Assembly: GCF_015708085.1 (NCBI RefSeq)
Contig: NZ_JADNYM010000001.1
Location: 62,001-126,000 of the forward strand
Reading direction: 5' to 3'
Origin: Arthrobacter terrae
GTDB taxonomy: Bacteria > Actinomycetota > Actinomycetes > Actinomycetales > Micrococcaceae
Length of the DNA: 64,000 nt
In this document: piece by piece, positions 8,936 through 17,340 of the stretch
Position numbering within the stretch: position 1 is the first letter of the stretch
Layout: each line of letters opens with the position of its first letter
Program-made: the position numbers and the translations under genes
The notes under the pieces: model-generated
The model's database searches: none
What the model was told of the DNA's origin: nothing
Seen by the model: only the letters and a program-made list of their open reading frames with translations

Positions 8936-9958
8936 TCAGCTGGATCCCAGCGGCGACGCTTCGGACGACCGTGGCCGCCGTTGCGCTACAAGGCTGGTTC
9001 CGAGGACGTAATCAGCCGTCTTCGGCAGGACCCGGGACCGCAGATAATCCTGGTTGACGGCAGATACGCTCAGTCCGTCGCCGCCGTAGTGCTCGGTGCA
9101 GATGATGCCCTGGAAACCGACCGAGATGGCCGTGCGGAAGGCCTCCCGGTAGTTGATCAATCCACTCTCCATTGGCGCTGGTACCGCAACGTAGTAGCCG
9201 CGCGCCACGTCCTCATCACGCGCGTAGTTCTTGACGTGCCAATAGTTCGCGTACGGGAGGGTCTTGGCAACCAGGTCCTGCCAGGACTCAATGGGGCGGT
9301 GCAGACGGATCAGGTTGCCAATGTCCGGGTTGAGTCCGACATTGCTCAGGTCGATGTCCTGAACCAGGTTGACGGCCGAATCGGCGCTGCCCAGGTAGGT
9401 ATCCTCATACAGTTCCAAGGACATCAATACACCCACCTCAGCTGCGTGCCGGCCCAGCTCCTTTAGCCGCGAGACCGCCGCTCCCCAGACTTCCTTATCG
9501 CCGATGGGGTCCTTGTGTCCTTCGACAGTCCAAAACCACAACTGCTTGCGTTGCTCGGCCGTCAGCGCCTGGTGGAGTCCGAAGGAGACAACCTCGCAAC
9601 CAAGGCGGGCGGCGGCGTCAAGGGTGCGGTGGCTGTAGGCCAGATTGTCTTCCCAGTTTTTGGCATCGATAACGCTGCGCCTGATGGCCGAGATAACGGG
9701 AAGGCCGGTGCCGGCATTATCCGCGGCCAGCTTGAGCTCAGCCAGACGGTCCTCGGACAAATCCCCCGGCCGGACCCAGCTGTCGGTCAGATCCGTGTTG
9801 GCGAAGCCGGCTTCAGCAACCTCCGCAAATGCGGCCTGCCAGAAGTCGGGATCCGCATCGTTGACGCTGCGGCCCTGCGGATCAGTACCGGAAAACTGCA
9901 GTAGCGCGGCGGATATAGGCCAATTTTCGGCTGTGTACGGAGTGGGTTCGGTGGACAT
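8936..9958 (-). CDS. Sugar phosphate isomerase/epimerase, xylose isomerase-like TIM barrel (EryC-like candidate)
   Basis: 340 residues of the AP_endonuc_2/xylose-isomerase-like TIM barrel family. Metal-binding acidic and His residues lie in SLELYEDTYLG, VGLNPDIGNLIRLHRP, YWHVKNYARDE and IICTEHYGGDG. The Brucella erythritol gene eryC belongs to the same fold and epimerises tetrulose phosphate, so a similar role is plausible here. It is the first gene of the minus-strand operon that runs down to 2509. Ribosome site GGGAG precedes the ATG, and a perfect palindrome lies 27 bases further upstream. The exact substrate is inferred only. Confidence 0.75.
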   Translation of the reverse strand: MSTEPTPYTAENWPISAALLQFSGTDPQGRSVNDADPDFWQAAFAEVAEAGFANTDLTDSWVRPGDLSEDRLAELKLAADNAGTGLPVISAIRRSVIDAKNWEDNLAYSHRTLDAAARLGCEVVSFGLHQALTAEQRKQLWFWTVEGHKDPIGDKEVWGAAVSRLKELGRHAAEVGVLMSLELYEDTYLGSADSAVNLVQDIDLSNVGLNPDIGNLIRLHRPIESWQDLVAKTLPYANYWHVKNYARDEDVARGYYVAVPAPMESGLINYREAFRTAISVGFQGIICTEHYGGDGLSVSAVNQDYLRSRVLPKTADYVLGTSLVAQRRPRSSEASPLGSS

Positions 9959-9984
9959 AAGTTCTCCCTCGGTGGAATCCTCTT

Positions 9985-9994
9985 TCCTATAGGA
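9985..9994. promoter_or_regulatory. Palindromic operator TCCTATAGGA upstream of the tetritol-type operon
   Basis: Perfect 10-bp palindrome 27 bases upstream of the first operon gene. The same core recurs just upstream of the GntR regulator gene (10786-10795) and as related half sites near 13384-13413, making it the likely binding site of the GntR/FCD protein encoded at 10089-10778. Confidence 0.6.
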
Positions 9995-10088
9995 TTCCCT
10001 AAGACAGCGGAGGTGTCAAGAGTCACAGTTTATCACGCGCTGACGACGAAGCGCCGGGAAGGTCGCCGATGGACCACCTCGGGAAAGG

Positions 10089-10778
10089 CTATGCGTGGTC
10101 CGCGACATCCTTTACGGCCCGCTGCTTGACGCCGGAGATATGGGCAACCATGGCGCGTTGGGCCTGCTTGGGGTCCCCTGCGGTAAATGCGTCGAAGATT
10201 GCCGTGTGTTCTTCGATTGCACATTCCGCATCGGTCACGCCCAGCCCGCTGAAGAACCGAAACCGCTGGACTTGGCCGCCCAGTGAATTGTAGGCGGACA
10301 GGATGAATTGGTTGCCGCTGCTTTCTGCTATCAACCGATGAAATCGTTCATCGGCCTCCCAATATTCGCGGAATTCGGCGAAGGAGACGCCCCGTGGTGC
10401 GGTACGCAGATCCGTAATGGCCTGCGCCAACGCCTGGTTCAGCGCCGGGGTTCTGCGCTCGCAGGCCCGGAAGGCATTAACAGGTTCAATGACAAGTCGG
10501 GCATCCATTAGCTGCGCCAGGTCCTCCGCGCTGAACAGCGGAGCAACGCTGTACCCCTTCAACGCCACCCTACGCACCATTCCTGTGGCCTCAAGCCGGG
10601 CCAAGGCCTCTCTGACAGGAGTCGGCGAGACATCCAGCTCCCGGGCCAAGCCGTCGATGCTGATTCCAGCTCCAGCCATCAGCCGGCCATCCATGAGGGA
10701 TGCCAGGACTTCTTGATAAACATGATCTGCGAGTACTTGGCGGTTCACAGTGCGCGGTTTATCAATTCTCGCAGTCAT
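10089..10778 (-). CDS. GntR/FCD-family transcriptional regulator
   Basis: 229 residues: an N-terminal winged helix (about 10-80, with ARELDVSPTPVREALARLEATGMV) and an all-helical FCD effector domain (about 90-225) carrying the Asp and His metal-ligand positions (LMDARLVIEPVNA, ADERFHRLIAESSGN, HTAIFDAFTAGD). FCD regulators usually repress sugar-acid and polyol operons until an acid intermediate binds. The gene lies between the acid-sugar kinase/dehydrogenase pair and the tetritol-type operon. A palindrome 8 bases before its own start suggests autoregulation. Confidence 0.88.
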   Translation of the reverse strand: MTARIDKPRTVNRQVLADHVYQEVLASLMDGRLMAGAGISIDGLARELDVSPTPVREALARLEATGMVRRVALKGYSVAPLFSAEDLAQLMDARLVIEPVNAFRACERRTPALNQALAQAITDLRTAPRGVSFAEFREYWEADERFHRLIAESSGNQFILSAYNSLGGQVQRFRFFSGLGVTDAECAIEEHTAIFDAFTAGDPKQAQRAMVAHISGVKQRAVKDVADHA

Positions 10779-10785
10779 AAATAGA

Positions 10786-10795
10786 TCCTATAGGT
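10786..10795. promoter_or_regulatory. Operator-like palindrome TCCTATAGGT at the GntR gene
   Basis: Nine of ten bases match the palindrome at 9985-9994. It lies 8 bases upstream of the GntR start codon, within the region a promoter or leader would occupy, consistent with autorepression. Confidence 0.55.
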
Positions 10796-10858
10796 CCGCT
10801 CCGTCCGGGCCGCCGCTCGTTCTCTTGTGGTGCACCGGTATCTGCCCGCGCCACGGAC

Positions 10859-11776
10859 TCAGTGCGGAGGCCCGGAGGGCGCGACGACCCTAATCACGGC
10901 GGAATCGTCCGCTGTGCCAAGTCCCTGCGCCTGGCCCAGGAGATATAGCTGCTCCGCGGCTGCCGCTACCGGGGCCGGCAGGCCCGCGGCCCGTGCGGCC
11001 TTGCCGACTATTCCCATGTCTTTGACAAAAATGTCCAGACGGCTGAGCACCTCGGCACCTCCTTCTGCATAAGCCTGAAGCATGCGGGGGCCGCGGTTAG
11101 AGAGCATGAACGAACCGGCGGCGCCGGCTTCGAGCGCTGCCAGAGTCCGTGCACCGTCCAATCCAAGCGCCGTTGCGAGTGCAAGGGCTTCCGCCGCAGC
11201 GGCAATGTGCACTCCGCAGAGCAGCTGATTGACCGTTTTCAGAGCCTGCCCGTCGCCGGGCCGGTCGCCCACGATGGTCAGCGTCGAGGCGAGCAGTCCC
11301 AGCACCGGACGCGCCTGCTCCAGCGCCGCCGGGTCGGCCCCCACAACGATCAGCAGGTCTCCGGTTCCGGCGCGGGCAGGTCCCCCTGACAACGGCGCAT
11401 CCACTAAAGCGATGCCATGCTCAGCCAGGCGCGCTACCGCTGCGGGAATGGCTTCCATGCCCACCGTGCTCGTGAGAATTACGACAGAGCCGGAATCCAG
11501 CACCTCGGCGATACCGTCCGCGCCGAAGAGTACGTCGTTGAGTTGGTCGGCATTTCGCACGGCCAGCAGTACGGCGTCTGCACCACTGGCTGCCGCACGG
11601 GCGGATTCGAAACGCGCTATGCCCGCCGCAGCCGCCAACGCCAGCCGATCCGCGGAAATATCGAACCCGTGGACGGTGAGTTGGCTGGCCAGACGTGTGG
11701 CCATGGGCAGACCCATGGCACCAAGTCCCAGGACTGCGACCAGGTAAGCGGAGGAAGCGTTGTTTTTTATCGGCAT
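10859..11776 (-). CDS. 3-hydroxyisobutyrate/6-phosphogluconate dehydrogenase-family protein (LtnD-like)
   Basis: 305 residues of the beta-hydroxyacid dehydrogenase family. The NAD(P) loop is LGLGAMGLPMATRLA, the substrate motif is DAPLSGGPARAGTGDL, and the catalytic Lys lies in KTVNQLLCGVHIAAAAEA. LtnD, the L-threonate 2-dehydrogenase, and tartronate semialdehyde reductase belong here. Its immediate upstream neighbour is a DUF1537 kinase, the usual partner of LtnD-type enzymes in tetronate breakdown, so it probably oxidises a four-carbon acid sugar. AGGAG precedes the start. No OtnC-type decarboxylase was found in the window. Confidence 0.82.
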   Translation of the reverse strand: MPIKNNASSAYLVAVLGLGAMGLPMATRLASQLTVHGFDISADRLALAAAAGIARFESARAAASGADAVLLAVRNADQLNDVLFGADGIAEVLDSGSVVILTSTVGMEAIPAAVARLAEHGIALVDAPLSGGPARAGTGDLLIVVGADPAALEQARPVLGLLASTLTIVGDRPGDGQALKTVNQLLCGVHIAAAAEALALATALGLDGARTLAALEAGAAGSFMLSNRGPRMLQAYAEGGAEVLSRLDIFVKDMGIVGKAARAAGLPAPVAAAAEQLYLLGQAQGLGTADDSAVIRVVAPSGPPH

Positions 11777-11800
11777 GACATGTCTCCTGTCGTGAAGGAA

Positions 11801-13249
11801 TCAGATTTTACTGCTGAGTTTGCGCACCACGTCCAGAAGCGATGAGTCGTTGCCGACATTGCCGGCGAATATTACGTACGGAATTCCCTTGGCTGGACCG
11901 TCCACGGGTGCCCACAGCGAGACGATGCCGGGGAGCATCGGACCCCGCACTATTCCGTGCCGGATTTCCAGCCCGTGCGCGGCCACATCGGAGGACGTAA
12001 TACCGCCCTTGGCTATCACGAACCGCGGCGGCCGGATTTTTAGGGTCCGTTGGACAACCTCGACGACGGCGGCAGAGACCGTCCGCGCGATCTGCAGACT
12101 TTCGACCGCATCCTCGGCCGTGACTACGAGGCGGCTGGTATGGACGACGACGTCAGCTTGTGCCAGCGCGGCGCTCACCGCTGCAACCGTGTCAGCAATG
12201 TGTGCGGCTGCCCGTTCTCCATCGAGCAGTAACTCGACCTGGATTTCCACGAACTTAGCCAATGAATGATTCTCCCGCAGCACCTTTAACTGCCGTGTGG
12301 TGACGCCAACATGAGAGCCAACAACGATCAACCCGCCGCCGGGCGCAGGAGCACTTCCTGCATAGGCCTCGTCGCTGGTGAGCGGAAGGCGCTCATCCTG
12401 ACCGATTCGGGCACGGACAAAAGGAGGTCCCACGCGGTACAGCAATTTCATGCCGCGCGCTTCGGAAGCAGCCAGTCCCAAGGCCAGGGCGCGCAAATCA
12501 TTTTCGCTCACACAATCGACGACGATCGGAGTGGAATCCGTGGCTTTGGAGAGTGCATCCGCAATACCTTCCGTGCCGCCGCGAACAATATTCAGGTCCA
12601 AAACCACAACGTCCTCAGCGCGGTACCGACCGCCGGATTTTTCCTCGACGTACTTGGCGAGCCCGGAGCTGGTGAAACCGAAACTCGCGTCCCGGGCGAA
12701 CTCCGTCTCGGCGACGGGAGTTAAGCCGCCGGATCCGTCCCGCGTGTAGTGCTGACCACCGATGGTGACCCGGCCCGCATCGGGGAATGCAGGAACAATC
12801 ACAACGCCGTCGATTCCTTGTCCGGTTTCCTGCAGAAGGGTCGCTGCGATGACGTCGGGTTCGAGCGGGTAATGCCCGCGCAAGGTGGAATCACTGCGGC
12901 TGACGAATGCGACGTCTGTACCGGTTTCCGAGGCTGCGGCGAGGGCATTGGTGACCACTTCACGGTTGCGTGCCGCTGCCGTGTCAGGATCCAGGCTCCG
13001 CGTATTCGTTAGTACGTAGACTGCGGCGGCAGGGCCGTCGTCGATCCGGAAGCTGAACGCCCACCGGAAGTCCTCGACATCCCAGCTGGTGAGCACCGGG
13101 AGGTTCGAGACGGACTGGGTTCCGGTCGGATCATCATCCAACACGACCAGGACCTTCCCGGTGCCGCGCTGAACCGCCATCACCACGGAGGCTGGCACGG
13201 CTACCTCCGGCAGGTACTGCGTTAACAGGTCTTCTTCTTTAATCACCAT
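11801..13249 (-). CDS. Four-carbon acid sugar kinase family protein (DUF1537, OtnK/DtnK type)
   Basis: 482 residues with the DUF1537 N-terminal motif VLDDDPTGTQSVSN at residues 37-50, which holds the catalytic Asp cluster, a central VSRSDSTLRGHYPLE block, and the C-terminal nucleotide-binding part RFVIAKGGITSSDVA ... PGIVSLW. DUF1537 enzymes phosphorylate 3-oxo-tetronates, D-threonate, D-erythronate or 3-oxo-isoapionate. The gene precedes the LtnD-like dehydrogenase by 24 bases and is divergent from an ACS permease at 13517. The family call is firm, the substrate is not. Confidence 0.88.
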   Translation of the reverse strand: MVIKEEDLLTQYLPEVAVPASVVMAVQRGTGKVLVVLDDDPTGTQSVSNLPVLTSWDVEDFRWAFSFRIDDGPAAAVYVLTNTRSLDPDTAAARNREVVTNALAAASETGTDVAFVSRSDSTLRGHYPLEPDVIAATLLQETGQGIDGVVIVPAFPDAGRVTIGGQHYTRDGSGGLTPVAETEFARDASFGFTSSGLAKYVEEKSGGRYRAEDVVVLDLNIVRGGTEGIADALSKATDSTPIVVDCVSENDLRALALGLAASEARGMKLLYRVGPPFVRARIGQDERLPLTSDEAYAGSAPAPGGGLIVVGSHVGVTTRQLKVLRENHSLAKFVEIQVELLLDGERAAAHIADTVAAVSAALAQADVVVHTSRLVVTAEDAVESLQIARTVSAAVVEVVQRTLKIRPPRFVIAKGGITSSDVAAHGLEIRHGIVRGPMLPGIVSLWAPVDGPAKGIPYVIFAGNVGNDSSLLDVVRKLSSKI

Positions 13250-13383
13250 TTATCCCTTCGGCCCGACGAGCAGGTAAGCCACATCTGTCAGACATCTTAC
13301 GTTCCTGTGCCGCTGCGGCGGCGGCAAGTCACAAACCTTCTGGAAGCGAAAAAATTTTGCAGTGGACTCTGGAAATTGAACAA

Positions 13384-13413
13384 TCCTAGGTCTATCGTAT
13401 AGGAAATAGGATC
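13384..13413. promoter_or_regulatory. Cluster of TCCTATAGGA-like half sites between divergent genes
   Basis: Three related elements, TCCTAGG, TATAGGA and ATAGGAT, lie within 30 bases in the 267-base gap between the DUF1537 kinase (minus) and the permease (plus). They resemble the palindromes at 9985 and 10786, so the same GntR protein may control both directions. Confidence 0.5.
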
Positions 13414-13516
13414 TGAAAGCCTACCGCCCAGCGGTATACGGGGCTGACCTCATCCCACCACCGGAGCGATCATTCATCGTGGAATTAGCACAAAAATTTG
13501 CGCACAAAGGAGTGTC

Positions 13517-14836
13517 ATGAGTCAAAAAACGGGAACCGTCGCCAGCACCCGAGAGAAGGACTACAAGAAGGTAAAGAACCTTCGATACTGGGTCCTCGGG
13601 TGGTTGCTCTTCGCCGGAGTACTCAACTATCTGGACCGGTCAGCCGTCTCGATCGCAGCGCCCAATATGATCAAAGATCTCGGCCTGACCAAGACCGATA
13701 TCGGTCTGCTGGGAACCGTATTCTCCTGGACTTACGCCTTCTTCCAGCTGCCGGCCGGCTACCTTATTGACAAGTTCGGGCCGAAGAAGATGTACTTCAT
13801 CGCGATGGCTGTCTGGAGTGTGGCCACCGCCTTGATGTCGGCCGGGCGTACGATGACGCACTTCATAACCTTCAGGATCCTGCTCGGAATCGGTGAGTCC
13901 CCGAACTCCCCGAACTGCTCCAAGATCACTACTACTTGGTTCCCACGCGAGGAGCGCGGCCAGGCTTGCGGGATCTGGGACAGCGGGTCCAAATGGGGTT
14001 CGGCAGTTGCGCCGCCTCTGCTCACGGTCCTGATGCTGGCGTTCGGGTGGCGTGCGATGTTCGTCGTCATCGGCGCGGCTGGCATCGTACTCGCGTTGGC
14101 GTTCTACCTGTTCTACAAGTCCCCGGAAGAAGCCAAACACCTTTCCGAAGACGAGTACCGCTACATCCTGGCCGGTCGGGACAACTCGGCTGCCCCGGCC
14201 GCCAGCATACCCTGGCTGACGTTCTTCAAGTACCGCCAGACCTGGGGCATGATGCTCGGATTCTTTACCTCGATCTGGATCTGGAACATCTTCATTACGT
14301 TCCTGCCGCTCTTCCTGCAGGACACCCTCGGAGTCTCTATCGCCAAGACCGGATGGCTTGCGGCCATCCCGTATCTCGCGTCCGCAATCGCAGGAATTTA
14401 CGGCGGCCGGATCACCGTAATGCTCGTGCGCCGTCGGGGACAGACGGCGATGGGCTCCAAAAAGCTGGTGCTGATCATTGCTTCGGTTCTGACAGGTGCG
14501 CTGCTGATCATCATTCCGTTTGTGCACTCCCTCGTGTTCGCTATCGTCGTGTTGTGCCTGGCACTCGGGCTCATCGCGATCATCCAGTCGCAGTCCTGGG
14601 CCTTGACGAGCGATATCGTCCCGGACACACATGTGGCCCGTTTCGGTTCCATCATGAACTTCGGTGGCTACTTCGGCGGCGCGTTGGCGCCTGTTATCAC
14701 CGGAATCATTGTCGACCGGACGGGGTCTTACACACCGTCCTTCATCCTGGCAGGCTTCATCGCGGCCCTCGGGGCGCTGTTCTTCGGGCTCATGGTCCGT
14801 CGGCCGATCGAGGCGAAGGAAATAGTGGCTGCGTGA
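13517..14836 (+). CDS. MFS permease, ACS family, probable acid-sugar importer
   Basis: 439 residues with about twelve membrane segments. ACS-type marks are LNYLDRSAVSIAAP in helix 1, FGPKKMYF in loop 2-3, and the helix 4-5 stretch ILLGIGESPNSPNCSKITTTWFP. The start has AAAGGAG with a short spacer. It is divergent from the DUF1537 kinase and shares a control region with it, so a sugar acid such as a tetronate is the likely substrate. It is followed by a D-2-hydroxyacid dehydrogenase gene on the same strand. Confidence 0.85.
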   Translation: MSQKTGTVASTREKDYKKVKNLRYWVLGWLLFAGVLNYLDRSAVSIAAPNMIKDLGLTKTDIGLLGTVFSWTYAFFQLPAGYLIDKFGPKKMYFIAMAVWSVATALMSAGRTMTHFITFRILLGIGESPNSPNCSKITTTWFPREERGQACGIWDSGSKWGSAVAPPLLTVLMLAFGWRAMFVVIGAAGIVLALAFYLFYKSPEEAKHLSEDEYRYILAGRDNSAAPAASIPWLTFFKYRQTWGMMLGFFTSIWIWNIFITFLPLFLQDTLGVSIAKTGWLAAIPYLASAIAGIYGGRITVMLVRRRGQTAMGSKKLVLIIASVLTGALLIIIPFVHSLVFAIVVLCLALGLIAIIQSQSWALTSDIVPDTHVARFGSIMNFGGYFGGALAPVITGIIVDRTGSYTPSFILAGFIAALGALFFGLMVRRPIEAKEIVAA

Positions 14837-14878
14837 TCGGCATATCCAGCGGACAAGGATCGAAAAAGGATGAGAAGC

Positions 14879-15925
14879 ATGGCTCGGAACAATAGGGAGT
14901 ACGTCGTAGGTCTCACTCCTGACGGTGCAGGGCCAGACGGTTCGACCATCTTCGGTGATATCGGCCTGGGGCGGCTTGAGGAGGCGGGCATCACCTGGCG
15001 GCTCATGCCGGAAGTGACGGCGGGCCAGCCGGTGCACCGCATGTTCGATGGGCTCGATGCCGTGCTCTCGTTCGGGCACATGCCCTTCGACGCCGAACTG
15101 GTACGCCAGGCTCCGCGCCTTAAGCATGTGGCGAGGTTCGGCGCCGGTTACGACGGCATTGATTCCGTAGGGCTCGCCGCTGAAGGGGTCATCGTGACGA
15201 CCGCCCCAGCCGCCGTCCGGAAACCGCTGGCGCTCGCCGGGTTAACGCTCGTGCTCGCTGCCGCGCACAGGCTGATCGAGAATCATCAGGTGGCTGTGTC
15301 CGGACAGTGGGACACCGGACGCGGAAAGTACCGAGGAATCGGCGTGGACGGCAGGACAGCCGGCATTATCGGCTTCGGAAGTGTGGGGATCCAGCTTGCT
15401 GAGTATTTACAGGCTCTTGGCGTTACGGTGATCACAACTGAGCGCAATGCCAGCGCAGCCCAGCAGCGCGGTATCGACAGTCATCCGCTGTTTGAGCTCG
15501 CCCGCAGGTCCGACTTCGTCATCGTAACCGCCGCACTGACCGATGAGACGCGAGGGATGCTTGCCGCCGACTTCTTCGCCGCGATGCAAGCGAGCGCTTA
15601 CTTCGTCAATATCGCCAGGGGCGGCCTGGTGGACCAGGCGGCGCTTGTCCGGGCGCTCCAGGAGGGCGAAATCGCTGGTGCCGCCCTGGATGTGTTCGAT
15701 CCTGAACCGCCCGCGAAGGACGATCCCCTGCTTGCGCTCGAGAACGTGATCCTTTCACCCCATGCGTTGTGCTGGACGGCTGACTTCACCCATAGCGTCT
15801 CGGCAAGTGTGATGGCATCGGTGGTCCAGGCTGCCCGAGGAGAGATACCTGCGGCCGCCTTAAACCGTGATCTGCTGGATCCCAGCACGTGGCGCGGCGC
15901 CGCTCAGAGTTCCTCCACCCGCTAA
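14879..15925 (+). CDS. D-2-hydroxyacid dehydrogenase family protein
   Basis: About 348 residues. The NAD domain carries GIIGFGSVGIQLAEYLQALG, the catalytic Arg lies in VNIARGGLVDQAAL, the Glu in DVFDPEPP, and the His in NVILSPHALCW. Family members reduce 2-keto acids or oxidise 3-phosphoglycerate-like acids. Start 14879 gives AAGGA a workable spacer, whereas the upstream ATG at 14870 abuts the ribosome site. It lies 42 bases after the permease gene and is probably cotranscribed, so it may act on the imported acid. Confidence 0.82.
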   Translation: MARNNREYVVGLTPDGAGPDGSTIFGDIGLGRLEEAGITWRLMPEVTAGQPVHRMFDGLDAVLSFGHMPFDAELVRQAPRLKHVARFGAGYDGIDSVGLAAEGVIVTTAPAAVRKPLALAGLTLVLAAAHRLIENHQVAVSGQWDTGRGKYRGIGVDGRTAGIIGFGSVGIQLAEYLQALGVTVITTERNASAAQQRGIDSHPLFELARRSDFVIVTAALTDETRGMLAADFFAAMQASAYFVNIARGGLVDQAALVRALQEGEIAGAALDVFDPEPPAKDDPLLALENVILSPHALCWTADFTHSVSASVMASVVQAARGEIPAAALNRDLLDPSTWRGAAQSSSTR

Positions 15926-15931
15926 CCGGCG

Positions 15932-15951
15932 CCGGCTAAGCCGGTATTTTT
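15932..15951. terminator. Hairpin terminator between convergent genes
   Basis: CCGGC, loop TAA, GCCGG, then TATTTTT. It lies between the plus-strand dehydrogenase and the minus-strand permease; the T run follows the stem on the plus strand. Confidence 0.6.
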
Positions 15952-15966
15952 AGCATTGAACGGGAG

Positions 15967-17292
15967 CTAGTCAACAATTGCTTCCAGCTCTTGACCGGGT
16001 TTAATGTTCGGCAGGAAGAATGTGCTGATACCTTGGGCGAAGCCAATGATCACTGCGATGACGATCCAAGTGATGATGAGGCTTGTGGTAGCCGTCATCC
16101 CGGTCCATATCGCGCTGCCGATGAGCTGGCCGCCAACCATCATGGCTCCCATCCATCCCACGGCGGTTCCGCGAACCCGGGTTGGGAAGCATTCCGCCTG
16201 GTAGGAGTAGCCGGCTCCGGACCAGGTTCCATTGGTGGCCTGATAAATACAGAAGAAGACGATTGCTACCCAGGTGTGATCCGAAACGATGAGAATCAGC
16301 AGGTTGAGAGGACCAACAAGGCACCCCGACACCAGCATCACGTTTCGTCGACCGAATTTCTCGCCCAGGAGACCGCCGAACACGTAGAAGAAGAACCCAA
16401 TACCGCCACAGACAAGCAGCAGGACCGCCGCTTCACTGGCCGTCCAGCCTTTCACTTGGGTCAGCCAGTACGCAATGAAGACATTCGTGGCAACAAACGA
16501 GATCGCATACAGCAGCCACGTCACCGTCAACCGGGTGAGCGCCGAGCGAACCGGACCGGCTGTTGAGAACAGCTGTCTAACAGAACCCTGCTTCAGGTCC
16601 TCCACCTTCACCGGACGCTGGGCCTGCAAACGTTCCACTTCGCCGCGATCGCCGCCCTTCACTGCCGCGCGAAGAGCCTTGATGTGTACATAACGATCCG
16701 ATTCCCGAACCTTCCAGCGACCAATCGCGACCAGGAGCAGGGGAATGACGCCAAAGACGTAAACGACCCGCCAACCGAAACTTCCGACCAGCAGGTACAG
16801 CCCGGAGGCCAGGAAGACTCCGATGGGCCAGCCACCTTGGACAATGGAGTACAGAAAACCGCGGCGCTTGGCGGGAACTTGCTCGTTGACCAGAGTCACA
16901 GAAACGGCGAGCTCAGCGAACGCGAAGGCGGAAGCTATTGCGCGGACGAGCGCCAGTTGCCAGAAATTCTGAACGAAGAATGTCAGGCCCGTGAATATAC
17001 CGGCAACGGCCAGGCAAATCATCCACATGTTCTTCCGGCCTGCACGGTCCATTCCCCAGCCTACGAACAGCGCGACAATGACTTCGGCACCGAAGACGAT
17101 GAATTCCAAGGCTCCAAGATCGGTGGCCGACAAGTGCAGATCTTTTGCAATCGCCGGCATTGTTAACGTGAGGAGATTCGAATCGTATGACGCCAGGGAC
17201 CACCCGAGCAGCGCGATGATGATGAGGTAGATGATGTACTTGCGGTCCTTGGATTCAGATGTTGCCAAGGTGTCGGCAGACATTGTGGCCAC
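15967..17292 (-). CDS. MFS transporter, sugar/aromatic-acid type
   Basis: 441 residues with about twelve membrane segments. MFS signatures are GWGMDRAGRKNMW in loop 2-3, GEKFGRRNVM in the second half, and the helix 11 segment ECFPTRVRGTAVGW typical of sugar porter and AAHS-like carriers. A soluble loop of about 60 residues separates helices 6 and 7. It lies 48 bases downstream of the cyclase gene on the same strand and next to the pca operon, so an aromatic or related acid is the most likely substrate. This cannot be settled from sequence. Confidence 0.8.
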   Translation of the reverse strand: MATMSADTLATSESKDRKYIIYLIIIALLGWSLASYDSNLLTLTMPAIAKDLHLSATDLGALEFIVFGAEVIVALFVGWGMDRAGRKNMWMICLAVAGIFTGLTFFVQNFWQLALVRAIASAFAFAELAVSVTLVNEQVPAKRRGFLYSIVQGGWPIGVFLASGLYLLVGSFGWRVVYVFGVIPLLLVAIGRWKVRESDRYVHIKALRAAVKGGDRGEVERLQAQRPVKVEDLKQGSVRQLFSTAGPVRSALTRLTVTWLLYAISFVATNVFIAYWLTQVKGWTASEAAVLLLVCGGIGFFFYVFGGLLGEKFGRRNVMLVSGCLVGPLNLLILIVSDHTWVAIVFFCIYQATNGTWSGAGYSYQAECFPTRVRGTAVGWMGAMMVGGQLIGSAIWTGMTATTSLIITWIVIAVIIGFAQGISTFFLPNIKPGQELEAIVD

Positions 17293-17340
17293 CGTTCCTT
17301 TCTTCCTTATTCGCCTCAGTGCTGTTTTACAACCCGCCCG

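Noticed and set aside
13640-15127. 495-codon open frame on the minus strand across the permease and dehydrogenase genes
   Set aside because: It is antisense to two well-supported genes and has a low-complexity Arg/Glu/His composition with no family similarity.
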